Origin: Pseudoxanthomonas sp. YR558
GTDB lineage: Bacteria; Pseudomonadota; Gammaproteobacteria; Xanthomonadales; Xanthomonadaceae
Assembly: GCF_900116385.1 (NCBI RefSeq)
Contig: NZ_FPCI01000001.1
Coordinates: 1,883,501-1,947,500 of the forward strand
Direction: 5' to 3'
DNA: 64,000 nt
Within the stretch, counting starts at the first letter, position 1, and every line of letters starts with the position of its first letter. Under the pieces are notes generated by a model that was not told the origin of the DNA, searched no databases, and saw only the letters and a program-made list of their open reading frames with translations. Below, piece after piece: positions 1 through 6,965 of this stretch. Position numbers and translations under genes: made by a program.

Positions 1-903
1 AAGACCGTGCTACTTGATGCTTTGATGGACAGGCTCGTCGGCGAACCAGAGCTCTGGCCTCCAGGCGACCGGCCCATGGTCCGCGTCGATCTGGACGTCA
101 TCGAGTCGGGAGGACTGATGAAAGCCGTCGCTTACGAGTACAACCGGGCATTGAGCAATCCATTTATGACCCCGGAGCTCGACCCCCTGGCATCTGTAAG
201 AAAGATCAATACCGAGACCGCTCTTAGAGCTAGCGCAAGATCTCTCGCGCATGCACGCGGCGTTCGATATCTAGCCATGGACGAAATCAATCACATTCAA
301 CCTAGCCGTCCAGCTACAGCTTCAAATAGGCTTGACAGCCTGAAGATGCTTGCAGGATCTAACAACAAGAACCCGAAGAAGGGCGACGTTGTTCTGATCT
401 TGGCCGGCCATTACTCGGTGCTCGATCTGCTTAGATTCAACCGTCAGTTGCATCGCAGAATATTTGTGATTGCTATACATCCATACTCCGATCTAAGCAG
501 GTCTGACGTCCTAGAGTGGGAGAGAATTCTCGTGTGGGCCGAGGGCGTGTTTGGATTCGAGTCCGGCATGCTTAGGTCCATCAATGACCTTATTTTCGAA
601 GCCAGCTTTGGCTGTATTGGCCACCTTACTAGGAGGCTGGAGTTTGCCGAAGCAATCCGGACCAGCAGAGGCGATGATCGCCTTACGTTGGAACATGTCG
701 CCATGGCTGCACCTTTCGCATCCTTTATGGAGGATATGAAAGATGAGATCCATGGCTTCTCTCAACTCACCGCAACGAGCGATTGGGGCGGGCGAGTCAT
801 TGCTCGCATGCAGGGGCCGACCAAGGCAGAAGCCCGCAAAGAGAAGCGTGGTCGTCGTGGCCGCAGGAAGGTTGGAGCTCGCGACAACGTCGGTGCGAAA
901 TGA
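1..903 (+). CDS. tniB: TniB/TnsC-like AAA+ transposition ATPase, 5' end outside window
   Basis: Partial gene, open at the left edge. The first in-frame codons read K-T-V-L-L-D-A-L, the usual end of a Walker A loop (GKT followed by a hydrophobic helix), so the GTG at position 7 is not the true start. A Walker B strand is visible as YLAMDEINHI (about residues 90-100 from the edge), followed by a sensor-1-like strand VVLILAGHYSVLDLL. The C-terminus is basic (KEKRGRRGRRK). In Tn7- and Tn5053-like elements such ATPases bind target DNA and connect the target selector to the transposase. The stop overlaps the start of the TniQ-like gene (ATGA), the usual tniB-tniQ coupling. A TnsC rather than TniB assignment is possible. 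The integrase (TniA/TnsB) gene should lie to the left. Confidence 0.8.
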   Translation, partial: KTVLLDALMDRLVGEPELWPPGDRPMVRVDLDVIESGGLMKAVAYEYNRALSNPFMTPELDPLASVRKINTETALRASARSLAHARGVRYLAMDEINHIQPSRPATASNRLDSLKMLAGSNNKNPKKGDVVLILAGHYSVLDLLRFNRQLHRRIFVIAIHPYSDLSRSDVLEWERILVWAEGVFGFESGMLRSINDLIFEASFGCIGHLTRRLEFAEAIRTSRGDDRLTLEHVAMAAPFASFMEDMKDEIHGFSQLTATSDWGGRVIARMQGPTKAEARKEKRGRRGRRKVGARDNVGAK

Positions 904-2138
904 GGGACGTCCTCGCTCCGGTCAGGCCTTACCATCACGAGGTCCATGGGATTGAGTGCTTTCCCACCTATTTCACGCGGGTGGCGCGAACCCATGGCGC
1001 ATCCCCCGGCCAGCTTGCTCATCTTCTCTCGAAACTAGGCGCATCTCTAGAGCTGGCAGACACGGATTTCCAGTCATCTATTCCAAACAATATCTGGCGC
1101 CTGGCCGGCCATACGGTTTCCAGCGAAAGGCTGACTAGGCGGATGGATTATTGCATGCTTGGCGGGCGTAGCCGGCTAACCTGCACACTCAAGCTTCGCC
1201 AAGCCCTGTCCCAGAACCATGTCGGCTCCGTTAGGCCGACACCGGGATACTGTCCCGCTTGCCTGGCGAAGATGGTTGATGAGGCGGAGGGGGAACTTTG
1301 GATTCCGCTCTCGTGGTGCTTATCGGTCGTGACGCATTGCGTGGTGCATGGCTGCGAGCTACACAGCGGCCTCCGCAACACACGGGACCTTCCCTCGCTA
1401 CCGCGGATCAAGAGTGGCTCACTCGGACCGGAGCTCATCTGGACGCATCAGGCCGCACATCGGATATGCAGCTATGTTGCGGATGAGCGGTCAACCAACG
1501 CCCCCTCTGATGGTTACTCATCATTCCTCCGAGAGCTGAGGGATCACTTTAGCGATGTTTCCGATTTTTCCTTCGCAATCGATGCCGGACTAGATCTTGC
1601 GAACGTCAGAAGGAGCCTTGATCAGGGAAGTAAGCCCGGGCTAAACACTGTATTCAAAGTTGCTCGCAGATTCTCATTTAGCCCGCTGGATGTACTCATG
1701 GATGGCGGCAAGTGCCTCATCAATGGCGAGCTCTTCAGAAGATCTAGCACCGACCGTTCGCCGAGGAATAGCATGATGTCACGACTGTACTCAGACGCGG
1801 AGAGACTGGCCGTTCGACAGCAGTTCGTGCGAATACTTTCTTGCGATGATGACCTCCCATCGCTCCGAGAGTTCGCAAAAGATCATGGAGTCTCCACGAA
1901 CATGCTGCGGTATTCGTTTCCGGAATTGGTTGAAAGGCACATTGTCAGGTGGACGGCTCAACAAGACAGCTTGCGCGCGCGGAAAGAGCAAGATGCGCGA
2001 GACGCAGCGGCCGCCTATGTAAAGTCGCGAGGGGTTCGGATTTCTTGTAAGGCGGCAGTTGCAGCGCTCATGCAATCGACCGGGCTTCCGAAGCACGTTC
2101 TGGAAAGAGCAATCCGCTTTGCGTTGGATCCAAGCTGA
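900..2138 (+). CDS. tniQ: TniQ/TnsD-like transposition target-selection protein
   Basis: 412 residues from the ATG that overlaps the tniB stop; the open frame runs further upstream, but only inside tniB. The N-terminal third has the TniQ pattern: a CPAC motif near residue 118, a tryptophan-rich stretch (LWIPLSWC), then HCVVHGCELH near residue 145, which are the likely zinc ligands. Around residues 235-270 the sequence resembles an XRE-type helix-turn-helix (RRSLDQGSKPGLNTVFKVAR). A second possible helix-turn-helix follows near residue 330 (SLREFAKDHGVSTNMLRYSF). Minimal TniQ proteins lack such C-terminal DNA-binding parts, whereas TnsD-like target selectors have them, so site-specific targeting is inferred. 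The family assignment is fairly firm; the target is unknown. Confidence 0.75.
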   Translation: MRDVLAPVRPYHHEVHGIECFPTYFTRVARTHGASPGQLAHLLSKLGASLELADTDFQSSIPNNIWRLAGHTVSSERLTRRMDYCMLGGRSRLTCTLKLRQALSQNHVGSVRPTPGYCPACLAKMVDEAEGELWIPLSWCLSVVTHCVVHGCELHSGLRNTRDLPSLPRIKSGSLGPELIWTHQAAHRICSYVADERSTNAPSDGYSSFLRELRDHFSDVSDFSFAIDAGLDLANVRRSLDQGSKPGLNTVFKVARRFSFSPLDVLMDGGKCLINGELFRRSSTDRSPRNSMMSRLYSDAERLAVRQQFVRILSCDDDLPSLREFAKDHGVSTNMLRYSFPELVERHIVRWTAQQDSLRARKEQDARDAAAAYVKSRGVRISCKAAVAALMQSTGLPKHVLERAIRFALDPS

Positions 2139-2330
2139 CTCAGTCGGAAGGTCAGTAGGGACCGCGGTGGATAGCCATCCAGCCCGCACCTAGACAGTCG
2201 GAGCGATAGCAACACCTAGCCAATCTCAGGAGCAACTGAGATCAGCCTTCTGCCCCTCTTTGGCAGCAGGTATTACTGGACTGCAGAGAACGTCATGGCA
2301 TTAGCCGACCAACTGACATCTAGCGATGTC

Positions 2331-2371
2331 CCATCAAATAATGTCAGCAACGTTTCCATCAAATAACGTCA
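2331..2371 (+). repeat. Two direct 16-bp repeats, candidate TnsB/TniA binding sites
   Basis: The copies ccatcaaataatgtca (2331-2346) and ccatcaaataacgtca (2356-2371) differ at one base and are offset by 25 bp. Read from the outside they are TGAC(A/G)TTATTTGATGG, similar in style to the repeated transposase sites inside Tn7-like ends. Just outside lies an inverted pair CGTCAA/TTGACG at 2367-2380. The rest of the gene-free stretch 2139-2425 holds only a small stem-loop (TCTCAG/CTGAGA, about 2224-2241). Confidence 0.5.
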
Positions 2372-2425
2372 AAATTGACGCTATTCCCTCGGAACACCAA
2401 ATTCGAACGTTCTCGGATTGCTTGT

Positions 2426-2501
2426 TGGTGGGCCCACCAGGACTCGAACCTGGAACCAAAGGATTATGAGTCCTCTGCTCTAACCATTGAGCTATAGGCC
2501 C
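2426..2501 (-). tRNA. tRNA-Ile2 (CAT anticodon)
   Basis: On the minus strand a complete 76-nt tRNA with encoded CCA: acceptor stem GGGCCTA/TGGGCCC, D arm GCTC-AATGGTTA-GAGC, anticodon loop CTCATAA, T arm CCAGG-TTCGAAC-CTGG. The CAT anticodon could mean Met or Ile2. The C4-G69 and C5-G68 acceptor pairs and overall similarity to E. coli ileX-type tRNA favour the lysidine-modified isoleucine tRNA that reads AUA. The 5' 41 nt are repeated at 13768-13808, so this gene is the integration site of the island to its right. Its upstream flank is now island DNA. Confidence 0.9.
2461..2501 (-). repeat. attL: 41-bp tRNA-derived direct repeat (integrase side)
   Basis: Identical over 41 bp to 13768-13808. 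It covers the tRNA acceptor 5' strand, D arm and anticodon arm to the TAATCC of the anticodon stem. Identity stops abruptly outside: left flank aaa here versus ttc at the other copy, right flank tgt versus gct. Confidence 0.9.
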
Positions 2502-3285
2502 TGTAAGGGTTTGGGGGTAGTTCCCGAACCTTTGTGTGTAATTTGCGTGTAATTCTGACCCCGGTGAGGCGCCTCTCTAGGGCGTCCATGGCGTCCTGCA
2601 AAGAGGCCGCATGAGTATAGCGTTCGGCCATCGCCCTCGTCTTCCAACCCCCCATGGCTTGAATGGTTGCCGCATCTAGCCCGGCGTGCGCCGCGTTGGT
2701 GGCCGCCGTATGCCGCAGGGTGTGGGGGGTGACATGCTTTGTTATCCCTGCGCGCTGCACGCAGCGAGCAAAGATTGTGTTCATCTGATGCACCCGGCCG
2801 GTAGCCGACCGGCTAGAACCGAACAGGAGTTGCCCGGGGTCAAGGCCCTGCGTAAGTCCCCCCAGGTAGTCGGCCAGCACCGCGGGCATGGGCTGCTCTC
2901 GCCGCCCCGCTTTGTCCTTCCCGATCCACAGGATCCGACCGGATACGTCTACATCACCGGCCCGAAGGTTGAGGATCGGACTATGCCGCAACCCCGTGAA
3001 CAGCCCAATCATCACGAAGGGCAGTGCATGGGGTGATGGGTCGAGCCTGGCAGCCTCGAGCAGACGCTGACTTTCCTCCGGCAGGAGGTAGATCAGCTTA
3101 CCCGCAGGCTCTCGTTGCCGGGCCAGGAGGGGCATCGCTTGGATTTGTTTACGCCTGCGCATGGTGTTGAACATGTGCAGGAGCGCTGATCGCTCTCGAT
3201 TGATGGTTGCAGGGCTGGCACCCTCTTTCTTACGCCGGTCTACGTAGGCCAACCAATGATCGTCAGTGATCTTGTCGACCTGCAT
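2464..3285 (-). CDS. Tyrosine recombinase (phage-type integrase), probably N-terminally truncated
   Basis: 273 residues from the only ATG in frame. The catalytic domain is complete: Arg in FTGLRHSPIL, Lys in WIGKDKAGRR, HTLRH, GGW and the nucleophile Tyr in AERYTHA. The core-binding domain starts abruptly. The frame continues upstream as EPFFGTMQVDKIT, a typical integrase linker, but reaches a TAG at 3403-3405 with no start codon and no N-terminal arm-binding domain. Integrases of this family are usually 330-420 residues. The last 13 codons overlap the tRNA and stop in its anticodon loop. It could be a short functional variant or a broken gene; the island may then be stuck. Confidence 0.8.
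   Translation of the reverse strand: MQVDKITDDHWLAYVDRRKKEGASPATINRERSALLHMFNTMRRRKQIQAMPLLARQREPAGKLIYLLPEESQRLLEAARLDPSPHALPFVMIGLFTGLRHSPILNLRAGDVDVSGRILWIGKDKAGRREQPMPAVLADYLGGLTQGLDPGQLLFGSSRSATGRVHQMNTIFARCVQRAGITKHVTPHTLRHTAATNAAHAGLDAATIQAMGGWKTRAMAERYTHAASLQDAMDALERRLTGVRITRKLHTKVRELPPNPYRAYSSMVRAEDS
2535..2557 (+). repeat. Paired GTGTAA repeats near attL, candidate integrase arm sites
   Basis: Two GTGTAATT-type half-sites about 11 bp apart (TGTGTAATTT then GTGTAATT), 34 bp inside the left att repeat and within the 3' end of the integrase frame. A near copy in the same orientation lies at 13623-13645 near the other island end. Arm-type binding is inference. Confidence 0.35.
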
Positions 3286-3489
3286 CGTGCCGAAGAAGGG
3301 TTCGTGCTGGGCGAGACCGGCGTGCCGTGGACGTGGGAGTACGGCAACAAGGTGTTCGTACCCTGAGGCGGACGAGCATCGCGTAGAGCTGCCAGCCCAC
3401 CTCTAGCGACCTGTGGTGAAAGGCATCCGACTTGCGCTGAAGGCCCCCTGGCGCAAGCATATGCATACCTTCGCCCATAACAGACGCCT
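3286..3489. other. Junction region upstream of the integrase
   Basis: About 200 bp without a convincing complete gene. On the plus strand one frame ends as EEGFVLGETGVPWTWEYGNKVFVP-stop at 3366, which reads like the end of a foreign gene. On the minus strand the integrase linker continues to about 3290. The two may meet at a recombination junction near 3290-3300. Confidence 0.3.
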
Positions 3490-4275
3490 ATGCCTGCCAA
3501 GTTCAATCCAAGTTTCATCGGACTGCAGATTGACTGGGACGATGATGGCGAGATTGAGTACATCGGGCCAGCGATCCTATATGGATCTGCTGCGTTCGTT
3601 CAAACCGCGGCCACATGCAAGTATGGCCGGAACACGATCCACTACCGTTACCCAGCCGCCGCCAAGCGCGAACGCAACAAGCTCACCTTGAGCTACGCGC
3701 AGAACCCGATCCAGTGGAATCCTGCTTGGGAATGGGAGGTCTACAGAGGCGACCTGACAATCGAGTTCGCCGATGGACGGCCCCACAAGGTGTCTTTCAA
3801 GTACGAAGGCAACGAACTTCCCCACACCGTACTGGATCAGGGCGCGGACTGGACCTATCAATCTGAGCAAACGCGCACTCTACCCACCCCCACGCCTCGA
3901 GGGCGACTGGTGACCACCCAGTTTGAACGAAAGGGCCAGGCTCTGCTTCGAAATCTACTCATCTCCGAGCATGGGCAGTGCCAGGTCACCGGCATAACGT
4001 GCCCGTCGGCGCTCGAGGCCTGCCATATCCTGCCAGTGGCCAACGGTGGCCACGACAATCTCGAGAATGCGCTCTTGCTACGCCGAGACATCCACGCGCT
4101 GTTCGATGCGGGCTTGCTCGAGTTCAAACTCAGGAGCGGTGCTTGGCATATCCAACTGGACCCTAGTATCAAAGACAAGCCTTACGAAGCACTAGCTGGC
4201 AAGCCGCTATTGCATAGTTTTGATACTGCCTCTCCCTATCTGACGGCAAGATCCGAGCTGAAGCGAAACGACTGA
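3490..4275 (+). CDS. HNH endonuclease (HNH_2-like C-terminal domain)
   Basis: 261 residues. The C-terminal half holds an HNH pattern: C164-Q-V-T-G, then LEACHILPVANGGHDNLE at about 175-192 with the catalytic His and Asn, then LLLRRDIHALFDAGLLEF. This matches the HNH_2 type found at the C-terminus of restriction and defence nucleases. The N-terminal 140 residues (WDDDGEIEYIGPAILYGSA onward) are not recognised and may sense or bind a substrate. It stands alone on the plus strand, 153 bp before the Septu-like pair, with no methyltransferase nearby. It may be an independent defence nuclease. Confidence 0.7.
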   Translation: MPAKFNPSFIGLQIDWDDDGEIEYIGPAILYGSAAFVQTAATCKYGRNTIHYRYPAAAKRERNKLTLSYAQNPIQWNPAWEWEVYRGDLTIEFADGRPHKVSFKYEGNELPHTVLDQGADWTYQSEQTRTLPTPTPRGRLVTTQFERKGQALLRNLLISEHGQCQVTGITCPSALEACHILPVANGGHDNLENALLLRRDIHALFDAGLLEFKLRSGAWHIQLDPSIKDKPYEALAGKPLLHSFDTASPYLTARSELKRND

Positions 4276-4458
4276 ACTGGTCAGTCAAATGCCAACAAAG
4301 TCGCTCCGCCATCGATACGCGACCAGCAGCTAATCGGGTCCGTGAAGAACGTCGAAAGTGCCGACGGTCAACGCCCTACGACCCCAAGATTTCTGACTAC
4401 TCTTGACAACAAACGCCGCGATCCTTGAATGTCGCATTGGGGACAAAAAGGGGGCCGC

Positions 4459-5835
4459 GTGTCGAATATTGCGATTCGGGAGATCACGATCGATCTTCCC
4501 TTCATTGGCGAGAAAGACCTCGTGCTCTCACCTCAGGTGAGGCATGGCTCCTACGTGACCGTGCTTATCGGAAAGAACGGCAGCGGGAAGTCGACACTCC
4601 TACGCGACTTGACGACTGCGCTGCGAGATTCCTACGCCGGATCCAAGCGATCCAGCAGAGCCAGTTCTCGCGTCACTCGCATCAAGATAGAGAATGATGG
4701 CCACGTCGTTACGATCGAGGGGTCGCGCTCCGGAAAGTCTTCTAGTGAGCAAGACCACTACGCCGCTAGAGCTGCCATCCCTAAGAAGATCATTGCGCTC
4801 TCGTTCACTCCCTTTGACAAGTTTCCGACGAATGATGGATACACGAACAAAGACAAGCTAAATCCCGATTTAAAGAAAGAGACCTACGTCTATTTAGGCT
4901 TTAAAGGAGGCGTTCGCGCTTCACCACGATCTCTGCTCCGTCGATCTATCGATCAGTTGGCGCTTGCCAATGCTAGCTACGCTTCAGATCATCACGTTTC
5001 TGATGTATTTGCAGTGCTTGGGTATGAACCAAGACTTACGATCCAGTATCAGATGAATCGTCTGGACAAAGTACTCAACTCACCGCACATCGATCGTGGT
5101 TATATCGAGAGTCTCATTGAGCAAGTTCGACCGGCCTTTCGATCCGGTCGTGGCGTTAGCGGCCCCGCGCTCTCTTACGAGTTTGACTTTCTTCATGGAG
5201 GGAGCTATTCCTCAAACAACGTCGAGTTCGAAACCTTTCGTCAACTAGTAAGAGCGAATGTTCTGCAGATGACATCTGCAAATCTCCGGCGTCATAACGG
5301 CCAAGAGGTTGAACTCCTTGACCTCTCCTCAGGTGAACTCAACCTACTGTCAGGATTTCTTGGGCTGGCGGCGAACCTAGAAGATGGCTGCCTAGTCCTT
5401 ATCGATGAACCCGAGAACAGCCTTCACCCGGCTTGGCAACTTGAATACATCCAGATGCTGGATGCCCTACTCAACAGCAGAAGAGGATGTCATTACATCA
5501 TTGCCACCCATTCTCCGCTTATCGTGAGCGGCTTTGCTGGCAGAGACTGCTCTGTTCTAAGGCTAGATCAGAACCCCGTCGTAGTCGACGACGACGCTAT
5601 TTCCAATTCCTCGCCAGACGCGACGCTAGTTAGCGCGTTCAGCATCGTCACTCCCGACAACCATTTTTTGAAACAGCTTGTGCTCGAAGCGCTGGCGCTT
5701 ATTGAGCAAGGAAGGCACAAGGAGGAGCGAGCTCAAAGCATCGCAAAGTTCTTGGCGTCTCTTCAAAGCCGAATTCCAGATGAAGGACTTCGGGTCCTAG
5801 TCCGCAACGTCTGCGCTTCGATACTAGAACTATGA
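4459..5835 (+). CDS. ptuA: PtuA-like ABC/AAA ATPase (Septu-type defence)
   Basis: 458 residues from GTG 4459, chosen because AGGGGG lies just upstream and the protein then begins directly with the first strand (MSNIAIREITIDLPF). ATG 4429 is in frame, adds 10 residues and lies below a TTGACA at 4403-4408. Walker A is GKNGSGKST (about 38-46), the ABC signature LSSGELNLL (about 287), Walker B CLVLIDEPENSLHP (about 312) and the switch His IATHSPL (about 347). This is the overcoming-lysogenization/RecF-like ATPase type. It overlaps the next gene by 4 bp, and that gene encodes an HNH nuclease: the Septu PtuA-PtuB arrangement. No reverse transcriptase is present, so it is not a retron module. Confidence 0.75.
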   Translation: MSNIAIREITIDLPFIGEKDLVLSPQVRHGSYVTVLIGKNGSGKSTLLRDLTTALRDSYAGSKRSSRASSRVTRIKIENDGHVVTIEGSRSGKSSSEQDHYAARAAIPKKIIALSFTPFDKFPTNDGYTNKDKLNPDLKKETYVYLGFKGGVRASPRSLLRRSIDQLALANASYASDHHVSDVFAVLGYEPRLTIQYQMNRLDKVLNSPHIDRGYIESLIEQVRPAFRSGRGVSGPALSYEFDFLHGGSYSSNNVEFETFRQLVRANVLQMTSANLRRHNGQEVELLDLSSGELNLLSGFLGLAANLEDGCLVLIDEPENSLHPAWQLEYIQMLDALLNSRRGCHYIIATHSPLIVSGFAGRDCSVLRLDQNPVVVDDDAISNSSPDATLVSAFSIVTPDNHFLKQLVLEALALIEQGRHKEERAQSIAKFLASLQSRIPDEGLRVLVRNVCASILEL

Positions 5836-6743
5836 CCACAATCTTTCTGGACAGCGAGCAGGCCGAGATTGATGCGGTTCGGCGCGACTGTACGAGCGAA
5901 GAGCTGAATGCCTGGTTTGATCAGTCAGCGATCAAAGCGCGATTCAAGAAGTCGTGTATGAAGCTGCAAGGACTAAGATGCTGCTACTGTCAGAAGTACT
6001 CGAACACCATTAATAGCAGTCAATGGGATCTCGAGCATGTCTTGAGCGAAGATGACTACCCTCAGTTCTTCACAGTGGATGGAAATCTCGCGATCGCCTG
6101 CAAGAAGTGTAATCTTGCAAAACGCAACCAAGATGTGCTCGTGCAGTCGCACCCGCGGCCACCCGTGTCACTTCCCAGCAACTCCATTCACTATTCAATA
6201 CCGCATCCTCGCATCGACGATTGGGCGCAGTGCCTTTCTCACGTCAACTATGAGATCTACAAGGGCCTGAATGATAAGGGCACTGAACTGATCACTGTCT
6301 GCCGGCTCAATGAGCTTGCTGTCTTGAATGGCAACCTCAGTTATGAGGACGTTGTTTTTGCTGCAAAGAGCAGATTCTTCGACAGAATGGGCAGCGATCT
6401 TCCTGCCGACTTCCCGGAAGATGATGCAATCGAACGGATGGCTCAGCTGACGCGCGACAACGAGGACGCACTGAAGTACCTGCAAATGGCTCCGCTCGAG
6501 AATGAACTAAGAAAGCTCAATAACAAGGCCGCCAAGAGGACTGCAGAGTCAGCTGTACTTGCGGCCAAAGAGCTTGCGGCTAGGAAACTCAAGAAGCGAC
6601 TTCTTGATAGCATCTCGAAATGCGAAACTGCAGACTTTGAGATCATACGCAAGGCACTCGTCCTAACCGTCGACGAAAGTGCTCCATTGCTCATTGGAAA
6701 TGATAAGCAGCCTCCTGGAGTGGCGGATCCAGAACCCACTTGA
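5832..6743 (+). CDS. ptuB: PtuB-like HNH endonuclease (Septu-type defence)
   Basis: 303 residues, start ATG overlapping the ptuA stop (ATGA). HNH core with zinc cysteines: CCYCQKY near residue 50, WDLEHVLSEDDYP near 64-76 with the catalytic His, GNLAIACKKCNLAKRNQD near 84-101 with the second CxxC and the catalytic Asn. The rest is helical and Lys/Ala-rich (ENELRKLNNKAAKRTAESAV). In Septu the PtuA ATPase holds a PtuB-type nuclease that degrades DNA on phage infection. The pair is followed by 222 bp with no gene and then the convergent end of the giant gene. Confidence 0.75.
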   Translation: MTTIFLDSEQAEIDAVRRDCTSEELNAWFDQSAIKARFKKSCMKLQGLRCCYCQKYSNTINSSQWDLEHVLSEDDYPQFFTVDGNLAIACKKCNLAKRNQDVLVQSHPRPPVSLPSNSIHYSIPHPRIDDWAQCLSHVNYEIYKGLNDKGTELITVCRLNELAVLNGNLSYEDVVFAAKSRFFDRMGSDLPADFPEDDAIERMAQLTRDNEDALKYLQMAPLENELRKLNNKAAKRTAESAVLAAKELAARKLKKRLLDSISKCETADFEIIRKALVLTVDESAPLLIGNDKQPPGVADPEPT

Positions 6744-6965
6744 GTCGGTCCGCTGAAGCCCACGCTCGCCACGTAGTCAAGGATGTTCGGCTAGACTAGC
6801 AATCCAGCACGCATACATTTCTATGCTGAAGTAGGATCGATCTGGCCGGCCCGTATGCGCCGCCCGCTGCAACTTGCTGCATGGATTTAGTCAGCAAGAG
6901 TCCGCCAGAACGCAGGCCCAGCTTCAAACCATCCGCAAGCAAAGTTAAGTGTCTGTGCGTGTGAC

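Larger units (their letters stand above)
1..2396. mobile_element. Right part of a Tn7/Tn5053-like transposon (left part outside window)
   Basis: Inferred from the tniB-tniQ pair together with two transposase-site-like repeats at 2331-2371 just after tniQ. The trinucleotide ACA at 2394-2396 would read TGT from outside, as Tn7-type ends do, so the end is placed there provisionally. It could lie anywhere between about 2371 and 2425. This would put the element end about 30 bp beyond the 3' end of the tRNA-Ile2 gene. The opposite end and any target-site duplication are not visible. Confidence 0.45.

Noticed and set aside
4276..6743. Retron with PtuAB effector
   Set aside because: No reverse transcriptase gene and no msr/msd-like inverted structure next to the pair; a plain Septu-type pair explains it.
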